Source of the DNA: Lepidodermella squamata
Taxonomy: Eukaryota > Gastrotricha
Length of the DNA stretch: 64,000 bases
Direction: 5' to 3'
Assembly (NCBI GenBank): GCA_047495785.1
Contig: JBLDXI010000064.1
Location: forward strand, 558,001 to 622,000
Shown: positions 28,702-40,797 of the stretch, one piece after another
Layout of the letters: the number at the start of each line of letters is the position of its first letter
Numbering within the stretch: the first letter of the stretch is position 1
Program-made: the position numbers and the translations under genes
The notes under the pieces: model-generated
Told to the model about the DNA's origin: nothing
The model's database searches: none
Seen by the model: only the letters and a program-made list of their open reading frames with translations

Positions 28702-31504
28702 TTAACGGTAAAATTGCGTATGTAAAACTCTAGATAAGGTAAACATTTAAAATCAAAGCTCGAAATTAGCAGGAGTAGAATTCAGTCATAGAATGGGCAG
28801 ATGTGCCACCTCCTCATGTCCCTCATTTTCGTCCTTATCCTACTTGTCCCCCCTTGTCCCTGTTTGAGCGCGTCAAAACATCCGAAAAATGAATCACAGC
28901 CCAGGACTTGAAACAAAATGATGCATGATGGGTAGAAACAATCGCTAACAATCGGTCACTCCCGTTCAAAATGTCGCTAACTAGGAGCCCGCAACTTTCT
29001 ATTCAACGATAGATTGTAAGAAGCCATGGTTTTATTTCAAAAATAAAAGATCAAATAAAACAATTGCAAAATAAAATAAAATAAATATATTGCGCGATTT
29101 AGGTGCATCGTCGAAGCTTGAAAACCACGTATCGGTGACTGCTGGCATACAGTTATAAGCAAAGAGGTCTGAATCCGTTCTCCGCGTTCAGTGATGGCAT
29201 GATGAACCCTTTCTAAACTGACAGCTAGATATATATATATATATATATAATTTGATAAGCTAAGGATCATGCTCAGCTTACAAACATTGAAGTCATCCAA
29301 GTCTGGTGGAGTTTCAGGAAATCATTTGTGGCATTTGAAAGGTAAAGGGTGAATGAAGGTAGCCGAAATGATAGCTTCACCTACCAATATCAGAGGAGGA
29401 GCGATTGTCTAATGAACGCGACACGTTTTTGCCGAACTCAAGACATCAGTTCACACGCGCACAGGTGGCGGCAAAGCCATTGAGATGACACCTGGGCCTG
29501 GGCCGCCTGGGCTACTCAGGTGTTATCAATCAGCTAATAAACTTGGGTGATAAACTTTATTGCCATGGCTATGCTCGTTTTCACACTTAGAACTCACTTT
29601 CACTTCACTTTTATCCGCTTGGCCGAGATATTTTATACCTATTCGAAACAGACGATTGCGGCATTTGTATGTGCTTTAGGGCTGTTATCGGAGATCCCCT
29701 GCGGTTCGTTTTCTATAAGACGTTCTATAAGACTAATATAGGTAACTAGCTGTTTCAGCTGCACCCGTACTGGTGCCTCGTTATCTTACTCAGTGGCTTT
29801 GAGTACTAGCTGAGTATAAATCAGGTATGTCGCTTCTTTGCAATTTCAAAAGAAGACTTTTTCATTTCCTTTGCCACAGGTGTAAGGTGGCTATGACTGC
29901 AACTGAGCTTGGTTGGTACAAAGCAGCGCCTTTCGATCTTCTCTTGCCGCTAGCTGCCCCATCTCCAGCAGAATCCAAGTTGTTCTGCTGCTGAGGCGGG
30001 GCCGATCGATTGGACATCGCAGCCTGCGTTCACATTTTTCAACTTTAATCAACGGCTACGTCGTTCTTTGTAGTTGTGCTTTGTACTCCATTGAGATGAA
30101 CCACGACCCTTTGCGCCACGACGAACGACGAACGACGACGAGATGGTCGTTCCTCGTTCAAAGCAACGCCTGAAATAATGTGAGATCTACAGACGATTAA
30201 AGCGGAGCTTTATTGGCGGTTTCCAACATATCAATCGTTGCACAAACATCAGATGAGACTCCTGGCAGAAACGGCAGTCTCTTCATATTGCGGTGCGGCT
30301 TGCCTATTTGAATAGAAACAGAGGTCGCTAAGAAAAAAATCGATCATATTCATTGATTCGAGATGAGCGATAGAGCACACTTGAAACTGTTACAGACTGG
30401 ATACAGACTGGCAAAGACCACTGTTTCGGTCACCTCATCCGCCCATTGTAATTCCCATTAATTTCAAACATCGACAAAGTCCAAAGCCATTTGTTCCCCG
30501 TTTCAGCAGAATTGTTTATTCTCTGTTCATGAGGTTTCAATTACATATAATTATTCCGGTTGCTCGCACGACCTGTTCAAAATGACTGAAAAACGCTATA
30601 ACACAAAATCATTTTGGGTCTCCTACAAAGTAGAGAAAATTCAGTAAAAGGCTTCAAAGCAGCAAAATAAAAATGGCTTCAGAGTGAAATAATATCATTA
30701 ATTCGAAAAACATGCTTTGAAGCGTTGAACTCTGTAGAGTACCCGACATTTTCGGCAAAAATGGGATTTTTCTTAAATTTCGAGCTCAGATCTGTCGTAA
30801 CTTCACAAATGTGTGTTTAATCAGAGATCAGCGTGTCCTCAGTTAGAAACTCAGTTTAGTCAAATGAGCCAGCTTCTGAGATATCATTTGACATCAAATT
30901 TGACATCATTTTGGGTCCAGGGAATTTAGCTTTAGCAGTGAGAATTTAGCACTTGTTTCTGCAGACGAATCCCGCACGCCACCAGAAAACTAGCCGTGAT
31001 TCGTTGGCTCCGTTCTCTCTGCTCGAGAATTCAGTCAGATGGTAATAATTAAATATATTAGCGATATACTGTCCGACTGTCGGAGTGCTGTGGAGACCCG
31101 CGCTCATTCGGAATTCGGTTGTCTCGGCCCATCAATTCGACGACTTTTCGAATTTTTTTCATCGATACTGCTACCTAGCGCAATGACACTATGCTGCTTG
31201 TCCGATCTTAGCGATGGCCCTAACTGTCGGTTTAAAACAGCGACGCACATGCATTCAAAATTTATGACAAAACATTCGTCGTAAGATCGTTGTCTTCGTC
31301 TTCGAAGCCATCATTAACTATTCATAGCATCATATGACATCGCATCTCAGTGCTGCTATTATCGGATGAATAAATCTCTGGCTCACAATGAAGATCTTCG
31401 AAAGAGTCCTTCAGATTTCTGCCTTGATAGATTAATAATGCATAGGAAATTTCGTTATAAATTGTCACTATGGCCTTAAAAATTGTCCAGTCTCGAGCTT
31501 GAAC
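28702..31504. other. divergent intergenic region, lectin / CTHRC1-like genes
   Basis: 2.8 kb between the minus-strand lectin gene and the plus-strand CTHRC1-like gene, so it should contain both promoters. It holds an (AT)n run at 29,229-29,249, the block at 29,345-29,560 conserved with 19,800-20,010, and a CGACGAACGACGA repeat near 30,118-30,140. No gene recognised. Confidence 0.5.
29229..29249. repeat. (AT)n microsatellite
   Basis: About ten AT units. The copy at about 60,289-60,309 has the same length. Confidence 0.9.
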
Positions 31505-34245
31505 ATGATTTTCATCGCTTTGCTAGCTTTTTACAGTCTCGCCTCGGCGGAAATGGTATTCCGAGGGCGATGCACGCGCCTCATGCAGACCTCGGAGTCG
31601 TTCATCACCCTCGACCTGGGCGATCTCGTGCTGAATCGCTACATCATTTTCCCAATCGTGACGGCCGAGTCTCCGGAGAACTGCGGCACTCGGTGCCTAT
31701 CCTCCGGCAATCCGCCCTGCCGAAGTGCCTTCTACGAGCCGTACAACAGAACCTGCGTCCTGCTGAGAGCCTCTCAAACGCAAGCGCTGGAATTCGACCG
31801 TCCCGAAGTGGCGAAACGGCCAAACCGCGGGGTTCTCATCTCAGCGGCTAGCATAACCGACAGTGGCGTGACAGACCGTCTGAATGGCGTCGAAGGCTGC
31901 AAGGAATTTTGCCCATTGCCTGGTCAGACTACCGATGAAAGCGTGGCGCCGGTTTGCGTCAAGGATTGCGATGAATCAAAGTCGTATTGCGCGGGTAAAA
32001 AGACAGAGAAATGTCTCATTTTCAACTTTTTCTAATAATGTTTCGACAGGTGAGGAATCCGGCTGCGTCGAATACCCACGGCAGTCTGTATACTTGCAGT
32101 ACAGCGGGATCAAGTCTGCCAGCTCAATCGCGGTAAGAGCCGTGCATCTTTAAACACTTCATACTCACTTTTTCCAATTTGAAAATAAAGTCTGGAACTT
32201 TTGTGAAACTGTACGATTTCACGCACATTCGAGTCACGCTGAATTTTCCTTGGTAAGAAACCATACAGATTTCCAACTCGAGTTCGACTCTTATGTTGTG
32301 TGTGTTTTTAGGTATTCGGGCAGCCAAGGCACTACAGGGCGAGAAGTTGCTTACATCGACGTAACCCTCGCTGGGTTGAAATGCCAAGGCGAAAGAGGGT
32401 TTGTTTTGCGATTTCCAATTCATCACTCTACGCAAAAGTTTGCTGATTCAAATTGCAGATTTGCGCATCACATCGGCAAAGACATGAAAAACATTGGAAC
32501 GGATTTAACATCGAACCCGGGTCAAACTATCGCAGGTTTTCAGCCTGATTCAATTTACACGAATTTTCACAAATGATTGTTTCTTTGAAGGGGAAATGTT
32601 GTGTACGAATACTGAAATTGCGAGTGGTAGCCGAAGTTTTTCGGTAAACTTGCGCCGCGAGCAGACTCAACAGATGTCGGTACTGCTGGGGGCAACGTTC
32701 AGCAGCTACTCATCACCGGCGTTCATCTACTTCGAAGAGTTCATCCCATCGGCTTACTTCTTCAAAACAGGTTAGTGCTGCGTTGTTGATTTTCAGTGAA
32801 ATACATTGGCTGACGTTGGCTGAAATTTCAGATGACACGGCGAAATGCCAGTCGGCCACTGTTTACAACACGAATTCAGCCCAATTCCAAGAATCCTTCC
32901 CTTACCAGAAAGGAGAGGTCCTTACTCCTTATGTAAGTCAAAGTCCTTATGAAATATTCAAAATTGGCATTCATCATTGTACTAAGAATGACCCATATTA
33001 GGGTGATTTTTCAGATTTTTTGTATCAATCCCGAAGTCGTAATTTTCGGCTGAGAAATTTCAAAACCCTTTAAAGTTCTGTGAATTTAATAAGCTTTGAT
33101 TACAGCGCATATTGAAGTTCAAGAAGCGAAGTGACACGTCGCTGCTTCGAATTTACTGGCACGCCAAGGTGATGTTCGACGTTTACCGACGATGCCTGCG
33201 CATTTTTGCGACAATCAACGGCCGCCAGTGCAGAGACCCGGCGCCCATCCAGCAGACCTTCTACCACTGGCAGCAACATTCGAGCACTGGCTGCCGGCAA
33301 AACATAGCCGCAACGACCTTCAACCGTAAAAAAAAACATTTCAGTCACCCAAAAATCGTAATTTTCTTCATTTCAGTCGATGGCGTTTGCCGAAATTTAC
33401 CAGCGGGTAAATACGACATCAACATTTTTGTGGACCAGTTGTGTATCGAATTTGGTCCAGATCTTGAGAGGTAACTATTAAGGCTCGAGACGGCCTCTAA
33501 GATAACGATTTTCTCTTAGTTACATCGAGGTTAACATTGGAAATAACCAGCCGTCGCAACTTTTGGTCGAAGAGATCCGGGAAAGCTTGCCAACTAACGG
33601 TTTGCTTCTCTCTGACGGGAGACTTGTGGATTTGCCATACTTCAACCGCAAGTACTGGACGTTCATTGGCAGCTGTCGCCACAGCGGTGACTGCTCAGGC
33701 GGAGCGTGCCTCACTACGCCATGCGTCAATCGAGCTTTCCAGGCGTTTTCGTGGGTGAAGCTGCACGACACGTCTGCGATTCATGTCAAGTGGTACGGCG
33801 GCCAGTACATGGGCTCAGGTGTGCTGTTCACGGATGACCTTACAGATATCTTACGCTGGTACGTTATGTTCAACGGCGCCGAGTGCAGATCGCCAACCAA
33901 GATCGAGAGTCAGATGATTATGAACGCCAACTACCACGGCTTCAGAACAAGCCGGCCGACTTACGGTAAATGCTAACTGAATTCACTTGCTTATTGAAAA
34001 TGAAGCTGTTGTTTAATTCTAGTCGAAGGCATTTGCGATATGCCAATCCAAGCCGGTCTTGTCAATTTGACGATACATTACGGCGTGAAATCGAACGCCT
34101 ATCCATATTTGCGTTACGAAAGCGGTGAGTTGTCTATCCCAAATTTTGAAATGTTCCTTCAATTTCGACTTTCCTCGAAACAGGAATAGGAACCGGTGGA
34201 ACGTCTTACTTCATGGTCGAGGAAATATTTCCAAAACGTCTGTAA
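31505..34245 (+). CDS. secreted PAN-like / triple CTHRC1-like domain protein (gene 1), 12 exons
   Basis: 667 aa. Exons: 31505-31994, 32050-32132, 32191-32252, 32312-32398, 32459-32535, 32591-32770, 32832-32932, 33106-33325, 33377-33470, 33520-33965, 34023-34124, 34184-34245; phases agree throughout. Signal peptide MIFIALLAFYSLASA, then a cysteine-rich PAN/apple-like region (CTRLM...CGTRCLSSG...CVLLRA), then three repeats resembling the C-terminal domain of CTHRC1. The third is clearest: VKLHDTSAIHVKWYGG, FNGAECRSPTKIES and VEGICDMPIQAG, followed by a final EEIFP motif. The second has SDTSLLRIYWHAK, INGRQC and DGVCRNLPAG; the first is more divergent (KLYDFTHIRV). CTHRC1 is a secreted glycoprotein linked to Wnt/matrix signalling in vertebrates, but it has one such domain after a collagen stretch; no collagen repeat is present here. 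Extracellular; function unknown. An AATAAA overlaps the stop codon. Confidence 0.8.
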
Positions 34246-34635
34246 ATAAACGGTGATGAAATGCGACAAACTAAACTCTATCTTTTGCTTGTATTCCTTG
34301 CCAAGAATAATTTATGAGATCGATGAGTGAATCTCAAAGAAAAAAGCTTACCTTTATGCAAAATTCATGACGATAAGAAAAGGAGCGGCGGGCTACCTGT
34401 GGATACCATTAATAAAAATGACACCGTCCAAGTGCAGAAAATTGCGAGGTATGATTTCAACATTCAGCCAATCAATACCCGCTATTGTTCTAAGCGCTAA
34501 ATCGAACTTCTCTCCCTAAAGAAAAAATGATATATTTTCTCAAAGAGATTTGGGCATGAATATTTTATTAAGAAGCATCGCTTGCAAGAAGGAAAATCTG
34601 GTAGAACCGAGTTTTTGCTTCAAGTAGCTGAAAAA
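34246..34635. other. spacer between tandem CTHRC1-like genes
   Basis: 390 bp, no open frame of note. It must contain the 3' end of gene 1 and the promoter of gene 2, unless the two are co-transcribed. A splice-acceptor-like gcttcaag lies 12 bp before the gene 2 start codon. Confidence 0.4.
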
Positions 34636-37600
34636 ATGAATACGAAGCTAGCAGCGTTGTTACTGGCATGTGTGCTAAGCTATGCCTCGGCCGAAATGGT
34701 GTTCCGAGGCCAATGCACGCGCCTCATGCAGACCGTCGAGTCGTTCATGACCCTCGACCTCAGCGACGTGGTCTTCGGCCGTTACGCTATCTACCCGTAC
34801 CAGACCGTGCCCGACCAGACCAGCTGTGCCACGCGGTGCTTGTCCTCACCCAACCCACCGTGCCGCACTGCTTTCTACGAACCCTACAACCGCACCTGCA
34901 TCCTACTGCGAGCGACAAAGGTCCAGGCCCGGGATTTAGACCGGCCTGAGGGCGCTACGAGCCCACTCCGGGGTATCCTGATCTCGGCGGTTAGTCTGAC
35001 GGAGGGCGGGGTGACGGATCGTGGCAACGGGGTACAGGACTGTTCCGACATCTGCCCAGCCGTGTCTGATGGCTCAGTGACGCCCGTCTGCATCAAAGAT
35101 TGCGACAACTCGAAGTCGTACTGCGCCGGCGAAGAGTACGGCTGCATGGAATACCCGCGACAGGTGCTTTTCATGCAGTACACCAGTCAAGTGTGGGGCG
35201 GCAGCTTCGTCATCAAGGTAAGTAACCTCGTTCGAAACATCTTGGGATTCAATTGTCCCCCGTGGGCTGAAAAATGAAGTGTTGATAAGCTTAAGCACTT
35301 TGGGAAATCAGAAACCAACATTGAGAAACACTTGAATCTTGCCAAAAAATTATATTTTGCTGTTGAGGATCCTGGTTACAGAATTAAACGTGATTTTGTT
35401 CGCTTAGTCTGGTAGTTTCAACAAGCTGTACGATTTCACGCATATGAGAATAACTCTCGGCTTCACTTGGTAACTCATTTAAACCCCACGTTATCCTCGT
35501 CGTCTGATCAATGTGAAAACATTAGGTTCTACTCGGGCCAGCCTACAACCGGGCGAGAAGTTGCGTACATCGACGTGACACTGGCTGGTTCGAAGTGCCT
35601 GGGCGATGCCGGCTACTCGCACCAAATCGGCAAAGACATCAAGACGACGGGCACGAGCCTTGTGTCGAGGATCGGCTTCAACATTGGCGGCGAAATGGCG
35701 TGCACGGGCGTCGACATTCCGGACGGCTCGCGGTCGTACGAAATTGCCGTGCGCCGCGAGCAGTCAGGTTCTGGGACTGTCAATATTGGCGCCGAATTCA
35801 GCACCTACAACAATCCAGCTTTCATCTACTTCGAAGAGTTCGTCCCAGCCTCTTATCTCTTTAAAACAGGTTAAATAGCCGAGATTATTCTATGATCTTT
35901 TAATTCTTGGTTTTTGAAGATGACACTGCCAAGTGCCAATCCGCGACAGTTTACAACACGGTGGCGGAGCAATTCCAAGCCAGTGTTCCCTACACCAAAG
36001 GCGAATTGCCGACGCCTTATGTGAGTTGCCTTGCCCTTATTCGGTGAATTGTGTACAAATAACTGATGAGAATATAAGCTATTTATGGAATATTTCATTG
36101 AAAAATTGATTTTTACGAAATTCCATTCGAATTAAATGTCAATGAGAAGATAGCAGAAAGTTTTTGGCTAGGTTCCAGGTCATCACTAGCCAATTTTACT
36201 AATTGGAAATTATTGTTTGATAAAGAATACTCTTGTTAATGATTCCTTACCTAATTCGAGCCAGAATTCGTCGAATTTAATCGAAATATTTGCTGGAAAA
36301 AGGTTCATTTATTGAATTCGGGCCCAATGAAGGGCCCTACCACTTTTAAAGCGTCCAAATGGGCCTAAACTCCGATAACAAAGACCTAAGCCAAATCACC
36401 ACTTAATTTCATTAGCAAAAAACAGCATTTTTCGAATTTTGACTTTTCAGCAAATTCTCAAGTACAAGAAACGAAGTGACACATCGCTGCTTCGAATTTA
36501 CTGGCACGCGAAGCTGATGTTCGACGTTTACCGGCGATGCCTGCGCGTCTTCGCGACTATCAACGGCCGCCAGTGCACGAATCCGGCGCCGATCCAACAG
36601 ACGCAGTACAAGTGGCAGGAGCACACGGGAACCGGCTGCCGACAGGACGCAGCTGCAACAACTTTCAACCGTGAGTTTGAGCATCTTAAAATTACGACAA
36701 CAATATCTAACATTCAAGAGAAAAAATCCGCGATTTTCATCAAATCGTTATCATCCAAAACTTCTTTTCTTGCAGTTGATGGCGTGTGTCGCAATTTGCC
36801 AGCGGGCAAGTACGACATCAACATAGTCGTTGACCAGAACTGCCCGCAATTCGGCCCCGATCTCGAGTCCTACGTCGAAGTGAACATCGGCAACAACCAA
36901 CCGGCGCAGATGATTGTCGAAGAAATTCACGAGCTGCTGCCCACAAACGGCTTGCTACTCTCAGACGGCACCCTCGTTGATTTGCCGTACTTCAACCGCC
37001 AGTACTGGACGTTCACGGACAGCTGCTTGCACCCTGGCTCTTGCACGAGCGGCACTTGCATGACATCGCCTTGCATCAACGCGCCGTTCAAGGTACGTCC
37101 CATGCTTATATGGCTTCTTGAACAGGATTCCAACTGACTTTTGCAATTCAGACATTTACAGGGTGGTCGAAGCTGCACGATACGTCGGCCATCCACGTCA
37201 AGTGGTACGGCGGCCAGTACATGGGCTCGGACACGTTGTATCCGTCGTGGACGAACATCTTCCGATGGTCAGTGATGTCTGCAGTGATGCTTTAGTGGGC
37301 TTAAAAAATGGATTCATTTGAGACGTCCCATTCATTGAATGGATGGGCCGAAGCCATGGGACCCGAATAAGCGCTTGTTGGGGTGTCTTCATAGTGGATT
37401 AGCCTACAGGCATAATTTCTCTAGGAACCAGTAACCAGTGGCTTGGATTTTATTCGATTTAGACCCTATTTTCACTCATTCAGATTCGGAAAGATTGATT
37501 CCTGGGGAAGTGTTTTGATTGGATTGATTTTGATTTACCCTTGAGGATGCAATCGAAAAACCAAGACATTTCCTATTTTTTATTGAAATTTGCTTTAGAA

Positions 37601-38251
37601 GGGAAAAGGTAAAAGGGAAAGTGGTTTCACATTCGCTTAATTCCATCCATTTCTGGACATTTCGAAGCACCAAGCTTCGTGAAAATCGAGATATTTCGCG
37701 ATTTATTGTGATTTGATTAGTTCGATTCAGTCCTGGGAAATTGGGACAATTATTGATTTTGATTGAAAGAAGGAGGTGATTAAATTCAAAGCTCTGCTTA
37801 GAACAGCGACTTTCCAGAGATTATTTTATTTACTGCCTAAACAAATCGCCATTTTTCCGATTGCAGGAACGTAAAATTGAACGGCGTCGATTGCAGTTCT
37901 CCGACGACAATTGAATCGCAGATGATTGACAACGATTCGTACCACGGCTTCAAATTCAGTCGGCCAGTTTATGGTTCGTAAAAAATTCCAACATTCCCTA
38001 TAAATCTAAGTAAATTGTTTGTGATGTTGTAACAGTTGAGGGCATTTGCAACATGCCGATCGCATCTGGCCCGGTGACGTTCACTGTCCACTACAGCGTC
38101 AAGTCTGGCACTTATCCGTATTTGCAAAACGAAAGCGGTAAATTTTAATTCAATTTCCTAATGATTTTGTCTACTTTTCTTCGCATTAGGCATCGGAACG
38201 GGCGGTACTTCGTACTTCATGGCTGAAGAAATTTTCCCTAAAAATCTGTAA
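34636..38251 (+). CDS. secreted PAN-like / triple CTHRC1-like domain protein (gene 2), 10 exons
   Basis: 670 aa, tandem paralogue of gene 1. Exons: 34636-35217, 35408-35469, 35526-35869, 35920-36020, 36451-36670, 36776-37092, 37152-37267, 37867-37973, 38036-38137, 38190-38251; phases agree. Signal peptide MNTKLAALLLACVLSYASA; PAN-like cysteines (CTRLM, CATRCLSSP, CRTAFYEPYNRTC); CTHRC1-like repeat 1 (about LYDFTHMRI to IYFEEFVP), repeat 2 (SDTSLLRIYWHAK to MIVEEI) and repeat 3 (SKLHDTSAIHVKWYGG, VEGICNMPIASG, final EEIFPKNL). A cysteine-rich spacer CLHPGSCTSGTCMTSPC separates repeats 2 and 3. Compared with gene 1 it lacks three introns in the 5' half and has two extra in the 3' half, one of about 600 bp. 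Poly(A) signal at 38,318-38,323, only about 25 bp from the stop codon of the convergent gene. Confidence 0.8.
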
Positions 38252-38346
38252 AAAACACTCCTTATACTGGACCATGTGACTTTACTCACGTAAACTCTTC
38301 ACTAAAAACGACGTTTTAATAAAATGCAAAAACATATGGCTAAATT

Positions 38347-38917
38347 TTAGCCGAATCGTCGACCCGGATGTAGTTTAGCCATCTCGCCGCAAATGTACCT
38401 CGCCTCGGTTTCGTTCATTGAAAACGACATGTTGATCTATGATGAAAGGACAATTAGCTCAATTATTAGACTTGCTTTTTCGACTACTTACCGGAATGTC
38501 ATTGCCTGGACACCCAGCCGCATGCGAGTAACACTTTTTATCGTCGCACACAACAAATGCCTGGAAAAATTCAGAGAGAAAATAATTTGATTTAATTAGA
38601 TGTTCCTTAATTACGTACGTGTTCTGCTTCACATTTCGATTTTTCCGCCCAGCTAACACGCCAGTTTTCAGGTACAGGTAGCTAGAAGTTTGTCAAAACA
38701 ATGTAATGTGACAATTTTTTTCGCCGAAATGTTTGGATCGTACCTCAAATTCAGATTTCGAGCTGTCGCAGCGGCCTGATTTGCAGAAAAAATTGGCATC
38801 GCTCGCAGTTGCTTTGCAGCGATAGAAACCGGCTGCACCATTGCTCTGCGCAAGTGCCAGGCCAATGGCGAAATGGAACAGAAACAGACAGATTGTTTCC
38901 GTGGCTGATGGTTTCAT
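38347..38917 (-). CDS. small secreted eight-cysteine protein, 131 aa, 4 exons
   Basis: Exons 38917-38744, 38681-38619, 38560-38492 and 38436-38347, with GT..AG junctions, all in phase 0. Signal peptide MKPSATETICLFLFHFAIGLALA. The mature part has eight cysteines (FYRC, FFC, SGRC, SKC, VVC, DKKC, AGC, YIC), enough for four disulfides, and a tail ending KLHPGRRFG. The terminal RRFG would fit processing and amidation of a peptide end, but that is speculation. I recognise no family. It converges with CTHRC1-like gene 2, with about 95 bp between the stop codons. A splice-acceptor-like run (gaaaaaacag) lies 6 bp before the ATG. Confidence 0.55.
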
Positions 38918-39244
38918 GTGGGCTGTTTTTTCAAAAACGCAGGCCTTATTGATTTTGTGGCAACAATTCACATCGAGTTTTGTGCGATTGTTTGCCGACG
39001 ACACATGAAGCCAACAATGGCGTGTTTTAATAATAAAAGGCGAGTCGCTTTTGTAGCTTATTATTTTGTTTACACACTTCACCTGCATTTATTTACGTGA
39101 AGTGTGAGCGCTCTTGTGTCAATGATCGGCCTGATCAACTGCGCGCTTTATGAGATTTCCTTTATACAAAAAATAGCAAACAGCGAACAAGTTAGGCTGG
39201 CTGTATTTAATCGATCTGATCCCCTGATCTGATCCCCGGCTTAA

Positions 39245-40797
39245 CTTTTGGCCAATACGTCATCCTCGCTATTCTATACGCAGATGACTTGGTCCTGATG
39301 GCCGAAAACCCCGAAAACTTACAAAAGTCACTCGATGAACTAGCTTCCTACTGTGACGACAACTCCCTTAAAATTAACGTTGAGAAAACTAAAATAATGA
39401 TTTTTGAGAAACGTTTTTCCGAAAATATCAACCTAAAATTTACTCTCAACGGTGAATCTATTGAACGAGTAAAAGAATTTAAATACCTAGGCGTTTATTT
39501 CACGCATAATTTGAATTTCGACAAAATGGTGGAGGTTATCAATGCGAATACAAAACGTATAACCGCACTGATCCCGAACATGATAGAGAATTTTACTACT
39601 TATCTTCCACCGAAAACATTTAATATTTTACACAACTCATACGTCATCGGCAACTACACTTATGCCAGTGGCCTCTGGGGCCAGACAAAAAAGAATAAAG
39701 TTTTCTCATTTAACACCCATTTCGTGAAACAAATTTGTCGAATTCCAACCTCTGCTAGGAATGAACTAGTAAATCGCGAATTCTACCTCGACCCACCTGC
39801 ACTTGTCCTCACAAAATCAGCCGTCAGGTACTTCCTACGACTCAAGTTTGAGAACGAGCATGTGCTTATCAAAACTGCCTTTGACGTTATTGACGCAAAT
39901 AAAAATCTATATCGCCATATTTTCAAACATTTACAAAGTGATGTCGAAAAACTTGGGGGCACCAACATCTTCACCGCCACTTCTCAATTTGAGGGTTTGG
40001 CTCATCTTGGAAAGTGGTACGAAGTGTGGATAACAAACAACAAAAAATCTATAGCTAATGATTTAAAAACTATATACCAAAATCCTGTTTTTACAGACGA
40101 AAATTTCGACAAATTGCTGCTATATTCTAATGCTCAAAATGCTTTTTGGTCGGTGAAAAATATTAGGATACTCAGTATGATTAGGACAAACTCTCTCCAT
40201 AAACCCTTTTGCTATATCAATAACTTAGGATTAAAATGCATTTTCTGTCTTAAACATGGTGATTCGCTTGCTACGCCTATTAGAAATTTCCAAGATACTA
40301 TAGATCTAATATGCCACCTCTATATTGAATGTAAATTTATCCCGAACCACACTCCTCTAACACAACTAGCCTCGATCGATAGTATCAATCATAATGTTAA
40401 TAATTTTGTCAATTCAATTATCGAATCCATAGTAACTTGCAAATCCGTCAACAATATCGCACTGCCACACATCTTAACTATAGCTTCTAACTACCGACTC
40501 GCTCTTAAATTACACGTTTACCCTAACAGTAATAACAATTAATGCGTAATTCTCCTGTCCTCTCTTTTCTGTCTTCGCCAATTTATTTAAATAATTCCCA
40601 CGTCATGATCAGAACTATATGTATTATAACTTTATATTATGTATTATAACTTATATTGTAACTATATGTTATGCACGTGTATGTATACATATATATCTGT
40701 CTGTGTTTATTATGTTCGAAAATATTCCAGGACGCGCCCAAAGCCGATGGCCGGTGCTAGTTTGCTTTTTTGATCAAATAAAACATTGCTTGCTTGT
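39245..40797 (+). mobile_element. 5'-truncated non-LTR retroelement
   Basis: The coding frame begins abruptly at the RT catalytic motif (AILYADDLVLMAEN, about 39,270) and runs to a stop at 40,542. After a 3' UTR the copy ends with aaataaaacatt and cttgcttg units. Truncation at the 5' end is normal for non-LTR elements. It belongs to the same family as the minus-strand element at 21.8-23.4 kb, sharing KYLGVYFTHNLNF, PTSARNELVNREFY and the spacing between them. Confidence 0.8.
39289..40542 (+). CDS. non-LTR reverse transcriptase, C-terminal part
   Basis: 417 aa from the first in-frame ATG; the open frame extends upstream through YADDL. It contains the RT thumb (KINVEKTKIMIF, EFKYLGVYF) and a C-terminal Cys/His motif, CIFCLKHGDS...ICHLYIEC, as in other non-LTR ORF2 proteins. 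No frameshift in this stretch, so the insertion is fairly young, but with most of RT and the endonuclease missing it cannot be active. Confidence 0.8.
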   Translation: MVLMAENPENLQKSLDELASYCDDNSLKINVEKTKIMIFEKRFSENINLKFTLNGESIERVKEFKYLGVYFTHNLNFDKMVEVINANTKRITALIPNMIENFTTYLPPKTFNILHNSYVIGNYTYASGLWGQTKKNKVFSFNTHFVKQICRIPTSARNELVNREFYLDPPALVLTKSAVRYFLRLKFENEHVLIKTAFDVIDANKNLYRHIFKHLQSDVEKLGGTNIFTATSQFEGLAHLGKWYEVWITNNKKSIANDLKTIYQNPVFTDENFDKLLLYSNAQNAFWSVKNIRILSMIRTNSLHKPFCYINNLGLKCIFCLKHGDSLATPIRNFQDTIDLICHLYIECKFIPNHTPLTQLASIDSINHNVNNFVNSIIESIVTCKSVNNIALPHILTIASNYRLALKLHVYPNSNNN

